A DNA stretch of 64,000 nt from Alphaproteobacteria bacterium (GCA_030429495.1 JAUIFH010000005.1:265039-329038); one strand, 5' to 3'. Positions 37,487-45,603 are shown, numbered from the stretch's first letter. Notes: generated by a model not told the origin, from the letters alone. Numbers and translations are program-made.

Positions 37487-38191
37487 ATGAAGCTGCGCCT
37501 CGCCACCTACAACGTCCACAAATGCGTTGGCCTCGACCGGCGGCGCCAGCCGGAGCGGATCGTCTCCGTCATCGCGGCGCTCGACGCCGATATCGTGGCG
37601 CTGCAGGAGGTCGACCTCCGGCTTTCGCCGCGCCCCGCCGCGCTGCCCCGCACGCTGATCGAGGACAGGACAGAGCTTCGCACCCTGCCCTTCGCGCTTT
37701 CTGCGCCGAGCCTTGGCTGGCACGGTCAGACGATGCTGGTTCACCGCGACCTCGACGTGACCGCGATCCGCAGGATCGAATTGCCCGGGCTGGAGCCGCG
37801 CGGCGCGATCCTGGCGGAGATCGCGACCGAAGCCGGGCCGCTGCGCGTCGTGGGCGTACATCTGGGACTGATCCGGCGCTACCGCACGATGCAACTGGCC
37901 GCAATCCGCGCGGCACTCAGCCGCCGCGCGGAAATGCCGACCGCCATTCTCGGCGACTACAACGACTGGTCGGCGCGTGGCGGGGCGGAAGCGCTCGGCT
38001 CCGGATTCCGGCTGCACGCGCCGGGTGCGAGCTTTCCGGCGGCGCGGCCGCTTGCCTCCCTCGACCGTGTGGCGCTTGGCGGCGGCGTGCATCTGCGCGA
38101 TGCGGGCAGCCATCGCGGCGCGCCCGCGCGGATCGCCTCCGACCATCTGCCGGTCTGGGCTGATGTCTGGATCGGCACGGAACCCGACTGA
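37487..38191 (+). CDS. Endonuclease/exonuclease/phosphatase (EEP) family protein
   Basis: A 234-residue protein with the EEP metal-dependent phosphodiesterase fold. LRLATYNVHKCVGLD supplies the Asn, ADIVALQEVDLR the metal-binding Glu, AILGDYNDWSARG the Asp/Asn pair, and IASDHLPVWADV the terminal Asp-His dyad, so catalysis is likely. No signal peptide or membrane segment. Start could be ATG 37466 or 37487; I prefer the latter because it begins the conserved strand, though neither has a strong ribosome-binding site. Substrate (nucleic acid, phospholipid or other) unknown. Confidence 0.85.
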   Translation: MKLRLATYNVHKCVGLDRRRQPERIVSVIAALDADIVALQEVDLRLSPRPAALPRTLIEDRTELRTLPFALSAPSLGWHGQTMLVHRDLDVTAIRRIELPGLEPRGAILAEIATEAGPLRVVGVHLGLIRRYRTMQLAAIRAALSRRAEMPTAILGDYNDWSARGGAEALGSGFRLHAPGASFPAARPLASLDRVALGGGVHLRDAGSHRGAPARIASDHLPVWADVWIGTEPD

Positions 38192-38260
38192 CGCCGAAAA
38201 CCGTTGCGAATGTGCTCGTTCCCGGCGAGCATCGCGCCCGAAACTGACCGGAAGACAGCG

Positions 38261-39241
38261 ATGCACAAGACCCTGGCCGCCGTTGCCGCCTACGACATTC
38301 TCGCGGATGGCACGGCCCGACCGCTGGAGGACGCATGGCCCGCCCCCGGCCCGGCGGATGGGGCGGCATGGCGCTGGCTCCATTGCGACCGCTCCACACC
38401 AGCGTTCGCAGCCTGGAGCAAGGAGCATCTGCCGCGCCCGGTCCGCGCGGGCCTTCTGCAGGCCGAAACGCGGCCGCATTGCGAGGTCATCGGGGACGGG
38501 CATCTGGTCACGCTGCGGGGAATGAACCTCAACCCCGGTGAGGAGGCCGAGGACATGGTGGCGATCCGGCTCTGGATCGGACAGGGCCTTGTGGTCTCGA
38601 CCCGGCTCCGGCGGGTTTTCGCGATGGACGAGATCAGGGCGGACATGGATGCGGGCCAGTCCCCCCTGACCCCCGGCGCATTCGTCGCGCGCCTTGCCGA
38701 CGAACTGACGCGGCGGATCGAGACGGCCTCGGCCGAGCGCGAGGAAGCCACCGACGAGATTGAGGAAGAACTGCTGGACGACCGGCCGGACATCCTTGGC
38801 CCGAGCGAGATCAAGGTGTCCCGCCTCGCACGCTCGGTCATCAAGATCCGGCGCTACATCGCGCCGCAGCGCGAGGCGCTGAGCCAGCTTGCCGCGACGA
38901 AATCCGAGCTGATCGGAGCGTCGGAACTTTACGAACTGCGCAGCATCGCCAACCGCACGACGCGCGCGATCGAGGAACTCGATACCGTGCGCGACCGCCT
39001 CGCCTCACTGCGCGCCCATATCGACAGCCTTCACGCCGCCCAGCTTGGCCGCAACGGCTTCGTTCTGTCGGTCGCGGCGACAATCTTCCTGCCGCTCGGC
39101 TTCCTGACCGGGCTTCTCGGCATGAATGTCGGCGGGATGCCGGGTACCGACTGGCCCTGGGCCTTCGTGGCCGTCACGGCGGGAATGGCCGCGCTTGGCC
39201 TTGGCCTCTGGCTTCTCTTTCGCTGGCTCAAGTGGTTCTGA
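38261..39241 (+). CDS. zntB: CorA-family divalent metal transporter, ZntB-like
   Basis: A 326-residue protein with a large cytoplasmic domain, a long helix (residues about 190-255) and two C-terminal membrane segments. The pore motif GMN is in GLLGMNVGGMPG, and the VGG after GMN is the pattern of ZntB rather than the Mg channel CorA (which usually has GMN-F-E). ZntB proteins move zinc across the inner membrane. The start ATG 38261 gives the usual length. It is followed by tRNA-Gly with no clear terminator between. Confidence 0.88.
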   Translation: MHKTLAAVAAYDILADGTARPLEDAWPAPGPADGAAWRWLHCDRSTPAFAAWSKEHLPRPVRAGLLQAETRPHCEVIGDGHLVTLRGMNLNPGEEAEDMVAIRLWIGQGLVVSTRLRRVFAMDEIRADMDAGQSPLTPGAFVARLADELTRRIETASAEREEATDEIEEELLDDRPDILGPSEIKVSRLARSVIKIRRYIAPQREALSQLAATKSELIGASELYELRSIANRTTRAIEELDTVRDRLASLRAHIDSLHAAQLGRNGFVLSVAATIFLPLGFLTGLLGMNVGGMPGTDWPWAFVAVTAGMAALGLGLWLLFRWLKWF

Positions 39242-39300
39242 GCGCAGCCACCCGCTTGCCCCTTGCGCCGTGCCCGCGCCCGCGCTAAGCAAATCCTCGC

Positions 39301-39374
39301 GCGGGTGTAGCTCAATGGTAGAGCAGAAGCTTCCCAAGCTTACGACGAGGGTTCGATTCCCTTCACCCGCTCCA
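39301..39374 (+). tRNA. tRNA-Gly (anticodon CCC)
   Basis: The full cloverleaf can be folded: acceptor GCGGGTG with CACCCGC, D-arm GCTC/GAGC, anticodon loop TTCCCAA giving CCC, T-arm GAGGG-TTCGATT-CCCTT, discriminator T and an encoded CCA. The top pair of the anticodon stem (27-43) is a G-A mismatch. It reads GGG glycine codons, common in this GC-rich genome. Confidence 0.97.
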
Positions 39375-39424
39375 ATCCCTGGGACTACGGTTTTGACCAA
39401 CCACTGGAAAAGGGAGAACATCCG

Positions 39425-39664
39425 ATGAAGAAGACACTGTTCGCGACCGCGCTGACATTCGCACTGGCAAGCCCGGCCTTCGCGCATCAATGCCCGTCGC
39501 TGATGGCCGAGATCGACGCCGCAATGGCGACGACCACCGCCGACGAGGCTGTCAAAGCCCAGGTGACGGCGCTTTACACCTCAGGCAAGGCAAAGCACGA
39601 AGCCGGCGATCACGACGGATCCGTCGCCGATCTGGATGCGGCGAAGGCTCTGCTGGGAATCTGA
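39425..39664 (+). CDS. Small exported protein, unknown function
   Basis: A 79-residue protein with a clear signal peptide (KKTLFATALTFALASPAFA), leaving about 59 residues beginning HQCPSLMAEIDAAM. The mature part is helical and ends with HEAGDHDGSVADLDAAKALLGI, which looks like a single TPR-like helix pair. It contains one cysteine. GGGAG precedes the ATG. It lies just after tRNA-Gly. I do not know its role. Confidence 0.75.
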   Translation: MKKTLFATALTFALASPAFAHQCPSLMAEIDAAMATTTADEAVKAQVTALYTSGKAKHEAGDHDGSVADLDAAKALLGI

Positions 39665-39745
39665 CACCAGCGCGCCTTCTGGCGTTTCCTTCCGCAGGTC
39701 CAGCGGATAGGAGGGGGTGCCTCTTCCCTAAGCAAGGACACGGAT

Positions 39746-40102
39746 ATGAGCACCCCCATCAAGCGGCTTGAAACCGGAACCCGGATGTCGAACGTCGTGA
39801 TCCATAACGGCGTCGTGCATCTTGCCGGTGTCGTCGGCGAACCGGGCGGCGACGCCGCGCAGCAGACCCGCGACTGCCTGAAGGAAATCGACCGGCTGCT
39901 GGCGCTCGCCGGTTCTGACAAGACGCGGATCCTGCGCGCGCAGATCTGGCTGGCCGACATCAACGCCGATTTCGCCGCGATGAACGCGGTCTGGGACGCC
40001 TGGGTTCCCGCCGGTCACGCCCCCGCCCGCGCCACCGGCGAGGCGAAGCTTGCCGCGCCGGAATATGTGGTGGAGATCATCATCACCGCTGCGCAGGCCT
40101 GA
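39746..40102 (+). CDS. RidA family (YjgF/UK114) protein
   Basis: A 118-residue protein of the RidA family. The signature R in GHAPARATGEAKLAAPEYVVEI lies where the imine/enamine deaminases hold their catalytic Arg, with the adjacent C normally present in RidA replaced (ATGEA instead of RxC/TxxV types), which suggests a paralogue of the broader family rather than canonical RidA. The start MSTPIKRLETGTRMSNVVIHNGVVHLAG is typical of this subgroup. It converges on the second ureohydrolase. Confidence 0.85.
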   Translation: MSTPIKRLETGTRMSNVVIHNGVVHLAGVVGEPGGDAAQQTRDCLKEIDRLLALAGSDKTRILRAQIWLADINADFAAMNAVWDAWVPAGHAPARATGEAKLAAPEYVVEIIITAAQA

Positions 40103-40111
40103 TCCCGCGGA

Positions 40112-41068
40112 TCAGAGCGCCGCGGCCATGACGCAGAGCATCTCGAACATCAGCGAGGCGCCGAGCCAGGCCGTGCCGCCCGACGGATCGAAAGGCGGCG
40201 AGACCTCCACAAGGTCCGCCGCCACGATGTTGAGACCGGCGCATTCGCGCACCACCTGCATCGCCTGATAGGCATTCGGTCCGCCCCATTCCGGCGTTCC
40301 GGTTCCCGGCGCGACCGAGGGGTCGATGAAGTCGATATCGTAGGACATGTAGGCCGGCTTGTCGCCGACGATGGAGCGCGCCTCGGCCATCACGTCCCTG
40401 ACCCCGCGGTCAAAGAATTCCTCGATCGTGACGATGCGGATGCCGTGTTCCTCGGCGAAGTCGCGGTCGATGCTGTCATACATCGTGCCCCGGATGCCGA
40501 TCTGGATCATCCGCTTGGGGTCGAGCAGGCCCTCATCCACCGCCGCGCGGAAGGGGTTGCCATGGGTCAGCGTCTTGCCACCGAAATAGGCCGGGAAGAG
40601 GTCCGTATGGCTGTCGAAATGCACGAGGCCGAGGGGCGCGTCCTTCGCGATGCCGCGCAGGACGGGCAATGTGCAGAGATGATCGCCCCCGGCGATCAGC
40701 GGACGGACACCGCGCGCCTTCAGCGCGGCGAACGCGCGCTCGAACCGGGCCAGCGTGTCGGGGTTGTCGACCGGATTCGGCCCGACATCGCCCAGATCGG
40801 CACAGTTTGCCACCTCGAACGGGCGCAGGCCGGTCACCGCGTGCTGCGCGCGGATCATCGTCGAGGCGTCGCGCAGCTGGCGCGGTCCGTGGCGCGGGCC
40901 GGGCCGGTTCGACACGCCACCATCCCAGGGCAGACCGATCAGGCCGATCTGAACGTCGCCCGCCCGCGGGTGATCCTCGGGCACATGCGGCAGGCGCATG
41001 AAAGTCGGGATGCCCGCGAAACGCGGAAGCTCCATCCCCGAGATCGGTTGAAAGAATGCATCTGCCAT
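40112..41068 (-). CDS. Second agmatinase / guanidino-acid ureohydrolase
   Basis: A 318-residue ureohydrolase with metal motifs GGDHLCTLPVL, FDSHTDLFPAY and DIDFIDPSVAPGTGTP. It differs clearly from the enzyme at 29803-30768 (for example DSHTD versus DAHSD, FIDPS versus CLDPA) and has the longer N-terminal MRLPHVPEDHP segment seen in guanidinobutyrase- and guanidinopropionase-like enzymes, so the two probably act on different guanidino compounds. Start ATG 41068 follows GGGGGG; a TTG four codons earlier is less likely. Confidence 0.85.
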   Translation of the reverse strand: MADAFFQPISGMELPRFAGIPTFMRLPHVPEDHPRAGDVQIGLIGLPWDGGVSNRPGPRHGPRQLRDASTMIRAQHAVTGLRPFEVANCADLGDVGPNPVDNPDTLARFERAFAALKARGVRPLIAGGDHLCTLPVLRGIAKDAPLGLVHFDSHTDLFPAYFGGKTLTHGNPFRAAVDEGLLDPKRMIQIGIRGTMYDSIDRDFAEEHGIRIVTIEEFFDRGVRDVMAEARSIVGDKPAYMSYDIDFIDPSVAPGTGTPEWGGPNAYQAMQVVRECAGLNIVAADLVEVSPPFDPSGGTAWLGASLMFEMLCVMAAAL

Positions 41069-41152
41069 GTCGCCCCCCAATGTGATCCGGCGAGATTAGC
41101 CACCGGGCGGCAAAGGTAAAGGCGTGTCGGGCACTACACCGCACCCAGGACG

Positions 41153-41752
41153 TCACGCCTCGAGTTCGGCATCCCAATAGAGGAAGTCCACCCAGCTGTC
41201 GTGCAGGTGGTTCGGCGGAAAGCGCCGGCCGGCGCGCTGCATGGCCTCGGCATCGGGCTGGTAGGGCGGGCGGCGCAGCGCCATGCCCGACTGCCGCAGC
41301 GATTTGTTGGCCTTTTTCAGGTTGCAGGGCGCACAGGCGGCGACGACGTTGTCCCAGCTGGTCACGCCGCCGCGCGAACGCGGGATGACGTGGTCGAAGG
41401 TGAGGTCACCCTTCGATCCGCAGTACTGACAACAGAATTCGTCCCGCAGAAAAAGATTGAAGCGCGTGAAGGCCACGCGCTTCTGGGGTTTGACGTAGTC
41501 CTTCAGCACCACGACCGACGGTATTCGGATCGCGGCGCGCTGGGACCGCACCACCTCCTCGTATTCGGCGAGGATCAGCACCCGGTCGAGAAACACCGCC
41601 TTGATCGATTCCTGCCACGGCCAGAGCGAGAGGGGGTAGTAGGAAAGCGGCCGGAAATCCGCGTTGAGGACCAGCGCCGGGCAATGCCTCAGCGCCGACG
41701 GTTCGCGCACGAAGCTGGTCCTGAATTCAGCGTCAGTCGATCTGTCGAGCAT
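41153..41752 (-). CDS. HNH endonuclease family protein
   Basis: A 199-residue protein with an HNH domain: the zinc cysteines in FCCQYCGSKGDL, the catalytic TFDHVIPRSRGG, and WDNVVAACAPCNLKKAN. The N-terminal part (PALVLNADFRPLSYYPLSLWPWQESIKAVFLDRV) is the conserved pre-domain of a widespread bacterial HNH protein of unknown biological role. ATG 41752 follows GGAAG; the 27-codon upstream extension is not needed. It diverges from the VOC gene across 166 bases. Confidence 0.9.
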   Translation of the reverse strand: MLDRSTDAEFRTSFVREPSALRHCPALVLNADFRPLSYYPLSLWPWQESIKAVFLDRVLILAEYEEVVRSQRAAIRIPSVVVLKDYVKPQKRVAFTRFNLFLRDEFCCQYCGSKGDLTFDHVIPRSRGGVTSWDNVVAACAPCNLKKANKSLRQSGMALRRPPYQPDAEAMQRAGRRFPPNHLHDSWVDFLYWDAELEA

Positions 41753-41918
41753 ACTCTGCTTCCTTGCCGTCCTGCACCGGGCCGGGGTCCGGCCACTGCG
41801 CGGGGCGGGAGCACCGCCCCAGCTTATCCACAACTATATCTGGCGTTTTGCTTCTGACAAGCCCCGCTATCTGCGATACCCTGCTACCGCAGCAACGTGA
41901 CAGCGAAGTGACATACCG

Positions 41919-42335
41919 ATGCCCGCACCGCCTGTTCTCGGCACCCTTGAATCCGCCCTCTATGCCGCCGATCTGGATGCGGCCGAAGCGTTCTATTCCG
42001 GCATTCTCGGCCTGCAGGTCATCGCGCGGCAGGCAGGGCGTCATGTCTTCTTTCGTGTCGGCGCCTCGGTTCTGCTTGTCTTCGATCCCTCGGCCACGGA
42101 CCATCCGCCGCAGCCCGGCGCGGCCTTGCCAGTTCCCGGCCACGGCGCGCACGGACGCGGCCACTACTGCCTTTCGGTCGCCGCCGAGCATCTCGACGGC
42201 TGGCGCGCGCATCTGGAGGAGGCCGGCGTGACGGTCGAGGCCGATTTCCGCTGGCCGAACGGGGCGCGGTCGATCTACGTACGCGACCCTGCCGAAAACT
42301 CGGTTGAATTCGCGGAACCCGGCTTGTGGGGCTGA
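41919..42335 (+). CDS. VOC (glyoxalase/bleomycin resistance) superfamily protein
   Basis: A 138-residue protein with two beta-alpha-beta-beta-beta modules. The first half, LESALYAADLDAAEAFYSGILGLQ, and the terminal IYVRDPAENSVEFAEP (with the Glu that usually ligates metal) are hallmarks of the vicinal oxygen chelate fold. GHGAHGRGHYCLSV likely carries the second-module metal His. Substrate unknown; could be a lactoylglutathione lyase-like, dioxygenase-like or antibiotic-binding member. Confidence 0.85.
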   Translation: MPAPPVLGTLESALYAADLDAAEAFYSGILGLQVIARQAGRHVFFRVGASVLLVFDPSATDHPPQPGAALPVPGHGAHGRGHYCLSVAAEHLDGWRAHLEEAGVTVEADFRWPNGARSIYVRDPAENSVEFAEPGLWG

Positions 42336-42351
42336 CGCTTTATGGACGAGA

Positions 42352-42462
42352 TCAGTGGCGGCGGTCGCTCCGAACCGGGATCCGGCGCAGCTCGCGCCGG
42401 GACAGGAAGGCGGCCGAAAGGGCGGCGACAAGGCCCAGAACGGTCAGAGCGGCGATTTCCAT
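42352..42462 (-). CDS. Small 36-residue single-span membrane protein
   Basis: The frame begins with an ATG (rev. strand, 42462) preceded by a perfect AGGAGG at six bases, and encodes MEIAALTVLGLVAALSAAF followed by a basic LSRRELRRIPVRSDRRH tail. This gives one membrane segment with a positive cytoplasmic end. It is 53 bases downstream of the esterase gene and on the same strand. It is too short for a usual gene finder; the strong ribosome-binding site is the main support. Confidence 0.6.
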   Translation of the reverse strand: MEIAALTVLGLVAALSAAFLSRRELRRIPVRSDRRH

Positions 42463-42515
42463 GGCGGCCTCCTGATGAGTGCGACAGACCGAAGGTAACG
42501 GTCGCAGCGGCGGAA

Positions 42516-43181
42516 TCAAGCCCCCGGCAGCTTTTCTTTCAGGAACCCCAGAGCCACGGAAAGCCCATCCGGCGCGATCCCGTGGCCGGTTCCCTTCATC
42601 ACATGACCGTAGGTCTCGAACCCCGCATCGGTCAGCGCGCTTCCGGCAAGCCCCATATCCTCGAACGGCACCATCGGGTCCTGATCGCCGTGCAACAGCA
42701 GGACCGGCGGCTTCGACACTGCCTCCGCAGCAAGGCGCTCCGGCTCCAGCAGGCGGCCGGAGAAGCCGACGATGCAGGCGACAGGCTCTGCGCGACGGGG
42801 CAGCACATGCAGCGCCATCATCGTGCCCTGCGAGAAGCCCACCACGGCAAGGCGGTCGGGCGTCAGCCCCTCTTCGGCAAGGCGGGCGTCGATGAAGGCG
42901 TTGATATCGGCGGCAGAGCGGACGAGCCCTCCGGCTGCCGCTTCCTGCGTGGATCCGTCGAGCCAGGGGATCGGGAACCACTGAAAACCGAAGGGATTGT
43001 TGGCGCAGGGTTCGGGCGCGTTCGGCGCGGTGAACACCGTGTCGGGCATGTGCGGCGCCAGCGGATCGGCAAGACCGAGCAGATCGGCACCATCCGCGCC
43101 GTAGCCGTGCAGGAAGATCACGAGGGACCGCCCCTGCCCCGATTTTGCGGCCTTGCGGCCGAATTGCAGCTCCCGCGTCAC
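42516..43181 (-). CDS. Alpha/beta hydrolase, phospholipase/carboxylesterase family
   Basis: A 221-residue serine hydrolase. The nucleophile Ser117 lies in VVGFSQGT, the acid Asp in LLLHGDQDPMVPF and the His in KGTGHGIAPDG; LVIFLHGYGADGADL is the oxyanion-region strand. The group includes carboxylesterases and acyl-protein thioesterases of broad specificity. GTG 43181, after GGGAGG and overlapping the alkA stop by four bases (GTGA), is the likely start. It is the third gene of a mocR-alkA-esterase run. Confidence 0.88.
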   Translation of the reverse strand: MTRELQFGRKAAKSGQGRSLVIFLHGYGADGADLLGLADPLAPHMPDTVFTAPNAPEPCANNPFGFQWFPIPWLDGSTQEAAAGGLVRSAADINAFIDARLAEEGLTPDRLAVVGFSQGTMMALHVLPRRAEPVACIVGFSGRLLEPERLAAEAVSKPPVLLLHGDQDPMVPFEDMGLAGSALTDAGFETYGHVMKGTGHGIAPDGLSVALGFLKEKLPGA

Positions 43182-43807
43182 CTTATCCCCTCCCGGCTTT
43201 TCATCAGCCGGTAGTAGGCCCAGAGCGCGCGGGCCGCAACCGCCCTCCACGGGCTCCAGTCATCCGCCATTTCGCGGAGGGCGCGTTCGGACGGGCGGTC
43301 GTCCAGTCCGAATAGCAGCCGCGCCGCTTCTTGCAGCGCAAGATCGCCTGGCGCGAAGACGTCGGCCCGGCCGAGCGAGATGATCGCATAGACCTCTGCG
43401 GTCCAACGGCCGATGCCCGGCAGGGCGGTCAGCGAGGCGACGACCGCATCGTCCGGCATGTCCCGCAACCCGTCATAGTCGAGGCCGGCGCGGGAAAGCG
43501 CATGGGCATAGCGGATCTTCTGGCGGCTGAGTCCGCAGGCGCGCAGTTCATCCTCCGTCGCGGCGGCAACGGCCGCCTCCGTCGTCAGCCCCGACGCCTC
43601 CATCCGCGCCCAGAGCGCATCGGCCGAGGCGGTGGAGACCTGCTGCCCGAGGATCGCGTCGAGAAGCGCGCCGAAACCGTCGGGCCGCCGGCGAAGTGGC
43701 AGAGGCCCGGTTTCTTCCAGCAAAGCGGCGAAATGCGGGTACCGTGCGGCAAGCCACGCGGCGCCTTCGGCCACGCAGTCATCGGTCGCGATGATGCGTC
43801 CCACCAT
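43178..43807 (-). CDS. DNA-3-methyladenine glycosylase (AlkA-type, HhH-GPD)
   Basis: A 209-residue base-excision repair glycosylase. The helix-hairpin-helix LTALPGIGRWTAEVYAI is followed by the catalytic Asp155 in FAPGDLALQ, matching AlkA. It removes alkylated purines from DNA. It lacks the N-terminal Ada-like or AlkA_N domain found in the longer E. coli enzyme. It lies three bases after the mocR stop and overlaps the esterase start by four bases. Confidence 0.9.
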   Translation of the reverse strand: MVGRIIATDDCVAEGAAWLAARYPHFAALLEETGPLPLRRRPDGFGALLDAILGQQVSTASADALWARMEASGLTTEAAVAAATEDELRACGLSRQKIRYAHALSRAGLDYDGLRDMPDDAVVASLTALPGIGRWTAEVYAIISLGRADVFAPGDLALQEAARLLFGLDDRPSERALREMADDWSPWRAVAARALWAYYRLMKSREGIR

Positions 43808-43810
43808 CGC

Positions 43811-45232
43811 TCAGACCGGCAGATCGCCGGGAGGATTGCGCAAGAGCCGCGCCATCGTCTCGAACGCCGTGGCGAATTCGCTTTCGGGTAACGCGCCGTT
43901 CAGCGCGATCCGCACTGCGTTCGGCGTATGGCTTTCGATCAGAGCGAATTCGTCGGCGGAGCGGACCAGAACACCATGGGTTTCCAGTTCGCGCGCATAG
44001 GTCGACGCGCGCCAGCCCTGCGGCAGGCGGAGCCAGATGAAGGCCAGTCCCTTCTGCCAGGACAAGTCGTGGCACCCAAGGATGTTCAGCGCCATTTCCA
44101 GCCGCCGCGCATAGACCTTCTGCACCCCTTCGCGCAGCCTGACCGCCTCACCCGACGCAAGAAGGGACTGAACGATGTCGGTGACCGGGCGGGCAAGACC
44201 GAAATAGGAATGCTGGGCCGCAAGGCGGCCCGCCTCGCCCAGCCCGGTCGGGCAGACGATCGCACCAAAGCGAAGTCCTGCCACCAGCGACTTCGAGATG
44301 CTGGTGATGTGCCACGTCCGCTCCGGCGCGAGCGCGCGCAGTGCGGGCTCGGTCGCGGTCTGAACCGAATAGCAATCGTCCTCGATGATCTGGAGGTCGT
44401 GGCTGCGCGCGACCGAAATGATCTGCGCCCGACGCTCGGCCGGCATCCGGACCGTCGTCGGGTTCTGCGCATCAGTCGTGACACAGACGACCCGCGCGCC
44501 GGTCCGGCGGCAGGCCGCATCAAGCGCATCCGCCCGCATCCCCTGCGCGTCAATCTCAACAGGAACGATCTCTGCCCGGTTGAGCCGCGCGGCGTGGCGA
44601 AATCCGGGATAAGCCAGCTCCTCGCAGATGATCTGCGGCCGCGCGCCCTTCAGGCAGCATTGCAGCGCAAGGTTGATCCCGTTCTGGCCGCCTTGTGTCA
44701 ATACAATATCATCGGCCGAAATCGAGCCCAGCACACGATCGGCGAGCCAGTCGGCAAAGAGCGCCCGCAGTGGACCGTCGCGGCGCAGACCGGGATATCC
44801 GAGATAGCCGCCACAACCTTCCGCGGAAAGCCGCGCAAGGGTTGCCGCGATTGCCGTCCCCTGCCCGACATCGGGCAATTGCGGCGTCCGCAGGTCCAGC
44901 AATCCGCCGCCGGACGTCGTGACCGGAGCCCCGAATGCCTTCGGCTCCGCCATAAGCGGTTGAGAAGGCCCAAATCTCGGCCGTGTCTCGGCAACATAGG
45001 TGCCACGCCCGACTGCGGCCTCGAGCAGCCCCTCCTGCGTACCGATCTGATAGGCCCGCGCAACGGTCCCCGGCGTGATTCCGAGGCGCCAGGCGAGGTC
45101 GCGCACTGGCGGAAGCCGTTCGCCACGCCCCAGCCCGCCGCCCCGGATCGCCTCACGCAGCGAATGGGCGAGCGCGAGATATTTCGGCCCATCGAAATCG
45201 GAAAGGTCGGGCAGCCATTTTGTATCTGGCAC
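43811..45232 (-). CDS. MocR/GntR-type regulator with aminotransferase-like domain
   Basis: A 473-residue protein with a GntR winged-helix domain (residues 14-80; LPPVRDLAWRLGITPGTVARAYQ) and a fold-type-I aminotransferase-like domain whose PLP lysine is Lys314 in TSISKSLVAGLRFG, with EDDCY upstream. MocR regulators sense PLP or an amino-acid-derived compound. It diverges from a DUF1127 gene; two TTGTA-N4-TACAA palindromes lie between. GTG 45232 gives the usual N-terminus. alkA and an esterase follow closely in the same direction. Confidence 0.9.
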   Translation of the reverse strand: MPDTKWLPDLSDFDGPKYLALAHSLREAIRGGGLGRGERLPPVRDLAWRLGITPGTVARAYQIGTQEGLLEAAVGRGTYVAETRPRFGPSQPLMAEPKAFGAPVTTSGGGLLDLRTPQLPDVGQGTAIAATLARLSAEGCGGYLGYPGLRRDGPLRALFADWLADRVLGSISADDIVLTQGGQNGINLALQCCLKGARPQIICEELAYPGFRHAARLNRAEIVPVEIDAQGMRADALDAACRRTGARVVCVTTDAQNPTTVRMPAERRAQIISVARSHDLQIIEDDCYSVQTATEPALRALAPERTWHITSISKSLVAGLRFGAIVCPTGLGEAGRLAAQHSYFGLARPVTDIVQSLLASGEAVRLREGVQKVYARRLEMALNILGCHDLSWQKGLAFIWLRLPQGWRASTYARELETHGVLVRSADEFALIESHTPNAVRIALNGALPESEFATAFETMARLLRNPPGDLPV

Positions 45233-45262
45233 AATGTACCTCTGGAAGAGTTTGCGCGCTTA

Positions 45263-45276
45263 TTGTAGCCGTACAA
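45263..45276. promoter_or_regulatory. Predicted MocR operator, site 1
   Basis: TTGTA-gccg-TACAA, a perfect palindromic pair of half-sites with four-base spacer, 31 bases left of an identical-consensus site at 45294. Placed between the divergently transcribed MocR regulator and DUF1127 gene, both arms exactly match site 2, which makes coincidence unlikely. Confidence 0.7.
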
Positions 45277-45293
45277 ATAACAGAACAACAGAC

Positions 45294-45307
45294 TTGTATC
45301 AATACAA
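45294..45307. promoter_or_regulatory. Predicted MocR operator, site 2
   Basis: TTGTA-tcaa-TACAA, same arms and spacer length as site 1, centre to centre 31 bases (about three helical turns). It ends 10 bases before the DUF1127 start codon, so binding here would affect initiation of that gene, while site 1 lies next to the regulator gene's own start region. Confidence 0.7.
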
Positions 45308-45317
45308 AGGCAAAACC

Positions 45318-45536
45318 ATGAACCGCGCGACCCAGGCCAACCCGCAAACCCTTCTCTCGCTGGGCATTGCCGGACCGCGCGTAGTGTTCGGTGGATTCGT
45401 GCGCCAAATGAAACACTGGTCGGAACGCCGGCGCAGCCGCGCCGCTCTGGCCCGGATCGATGACCACCTGCTGCGCGATGTGGGCCTTGATGCCCTTAGT
45501 GTCGAGCAGGAGGCCGCCAAGCCATTCTGGAGCTAG
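45318..45536 (+). CDS. DUF1127 small protein
   Basis: A 72-residue basic protein whose C-terminal half (WSERRRSRAALARIDDHLLRDVGLDALSVEQEAAKPFW) matches the DUF1127 signature, with the conserved DHLLRDVGL core. Small DUF1127 proteins in alphaproteobacteria bind RNA or link phosphate and carbon metabolism in some species, but the function here is unknown. ATG 45318 follows AAAGG-like sequence. It has a strong terminator, so it is a single-gene unit, and is probably the target of the divergent MocR regulator. Confidence 0.85.
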   Translation: MNRATQANPQTLLSLGIAGPRVVFGGFVRQMKHWSERRRSRAALARIDDHLLRDVGLDALSVEQEAAKPFWS

Positions 45537-45575
45537 CTCCCGGGTTCCGCATATCCCCAGCGGAACTCTTCCCTC

Positions 45576-45603
45576 GGCCGGGCTTTCGCCCGGCCCTTTT
45601 TTT
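45576..45603 (+). terminator. Strong terminator after the DUF1127 gene
   Basis: GGCCGGGC (45576-45583) and GCCCGGCC (45588-45595) form a perfect eight-pair stem with a TTTC loop, followed by C and seven T. It separates the DUF1127 unit from the LacI-controlled operon. Confidence 0.92.

Noticed and set aside
36914..38503. A 529-codon minus-strand frame spanning the EEP gene and part of the DUF2238 gene.
   Set aside because: It is a shadow of two real genes in other frames and has Arg-rich low-complexity composition.
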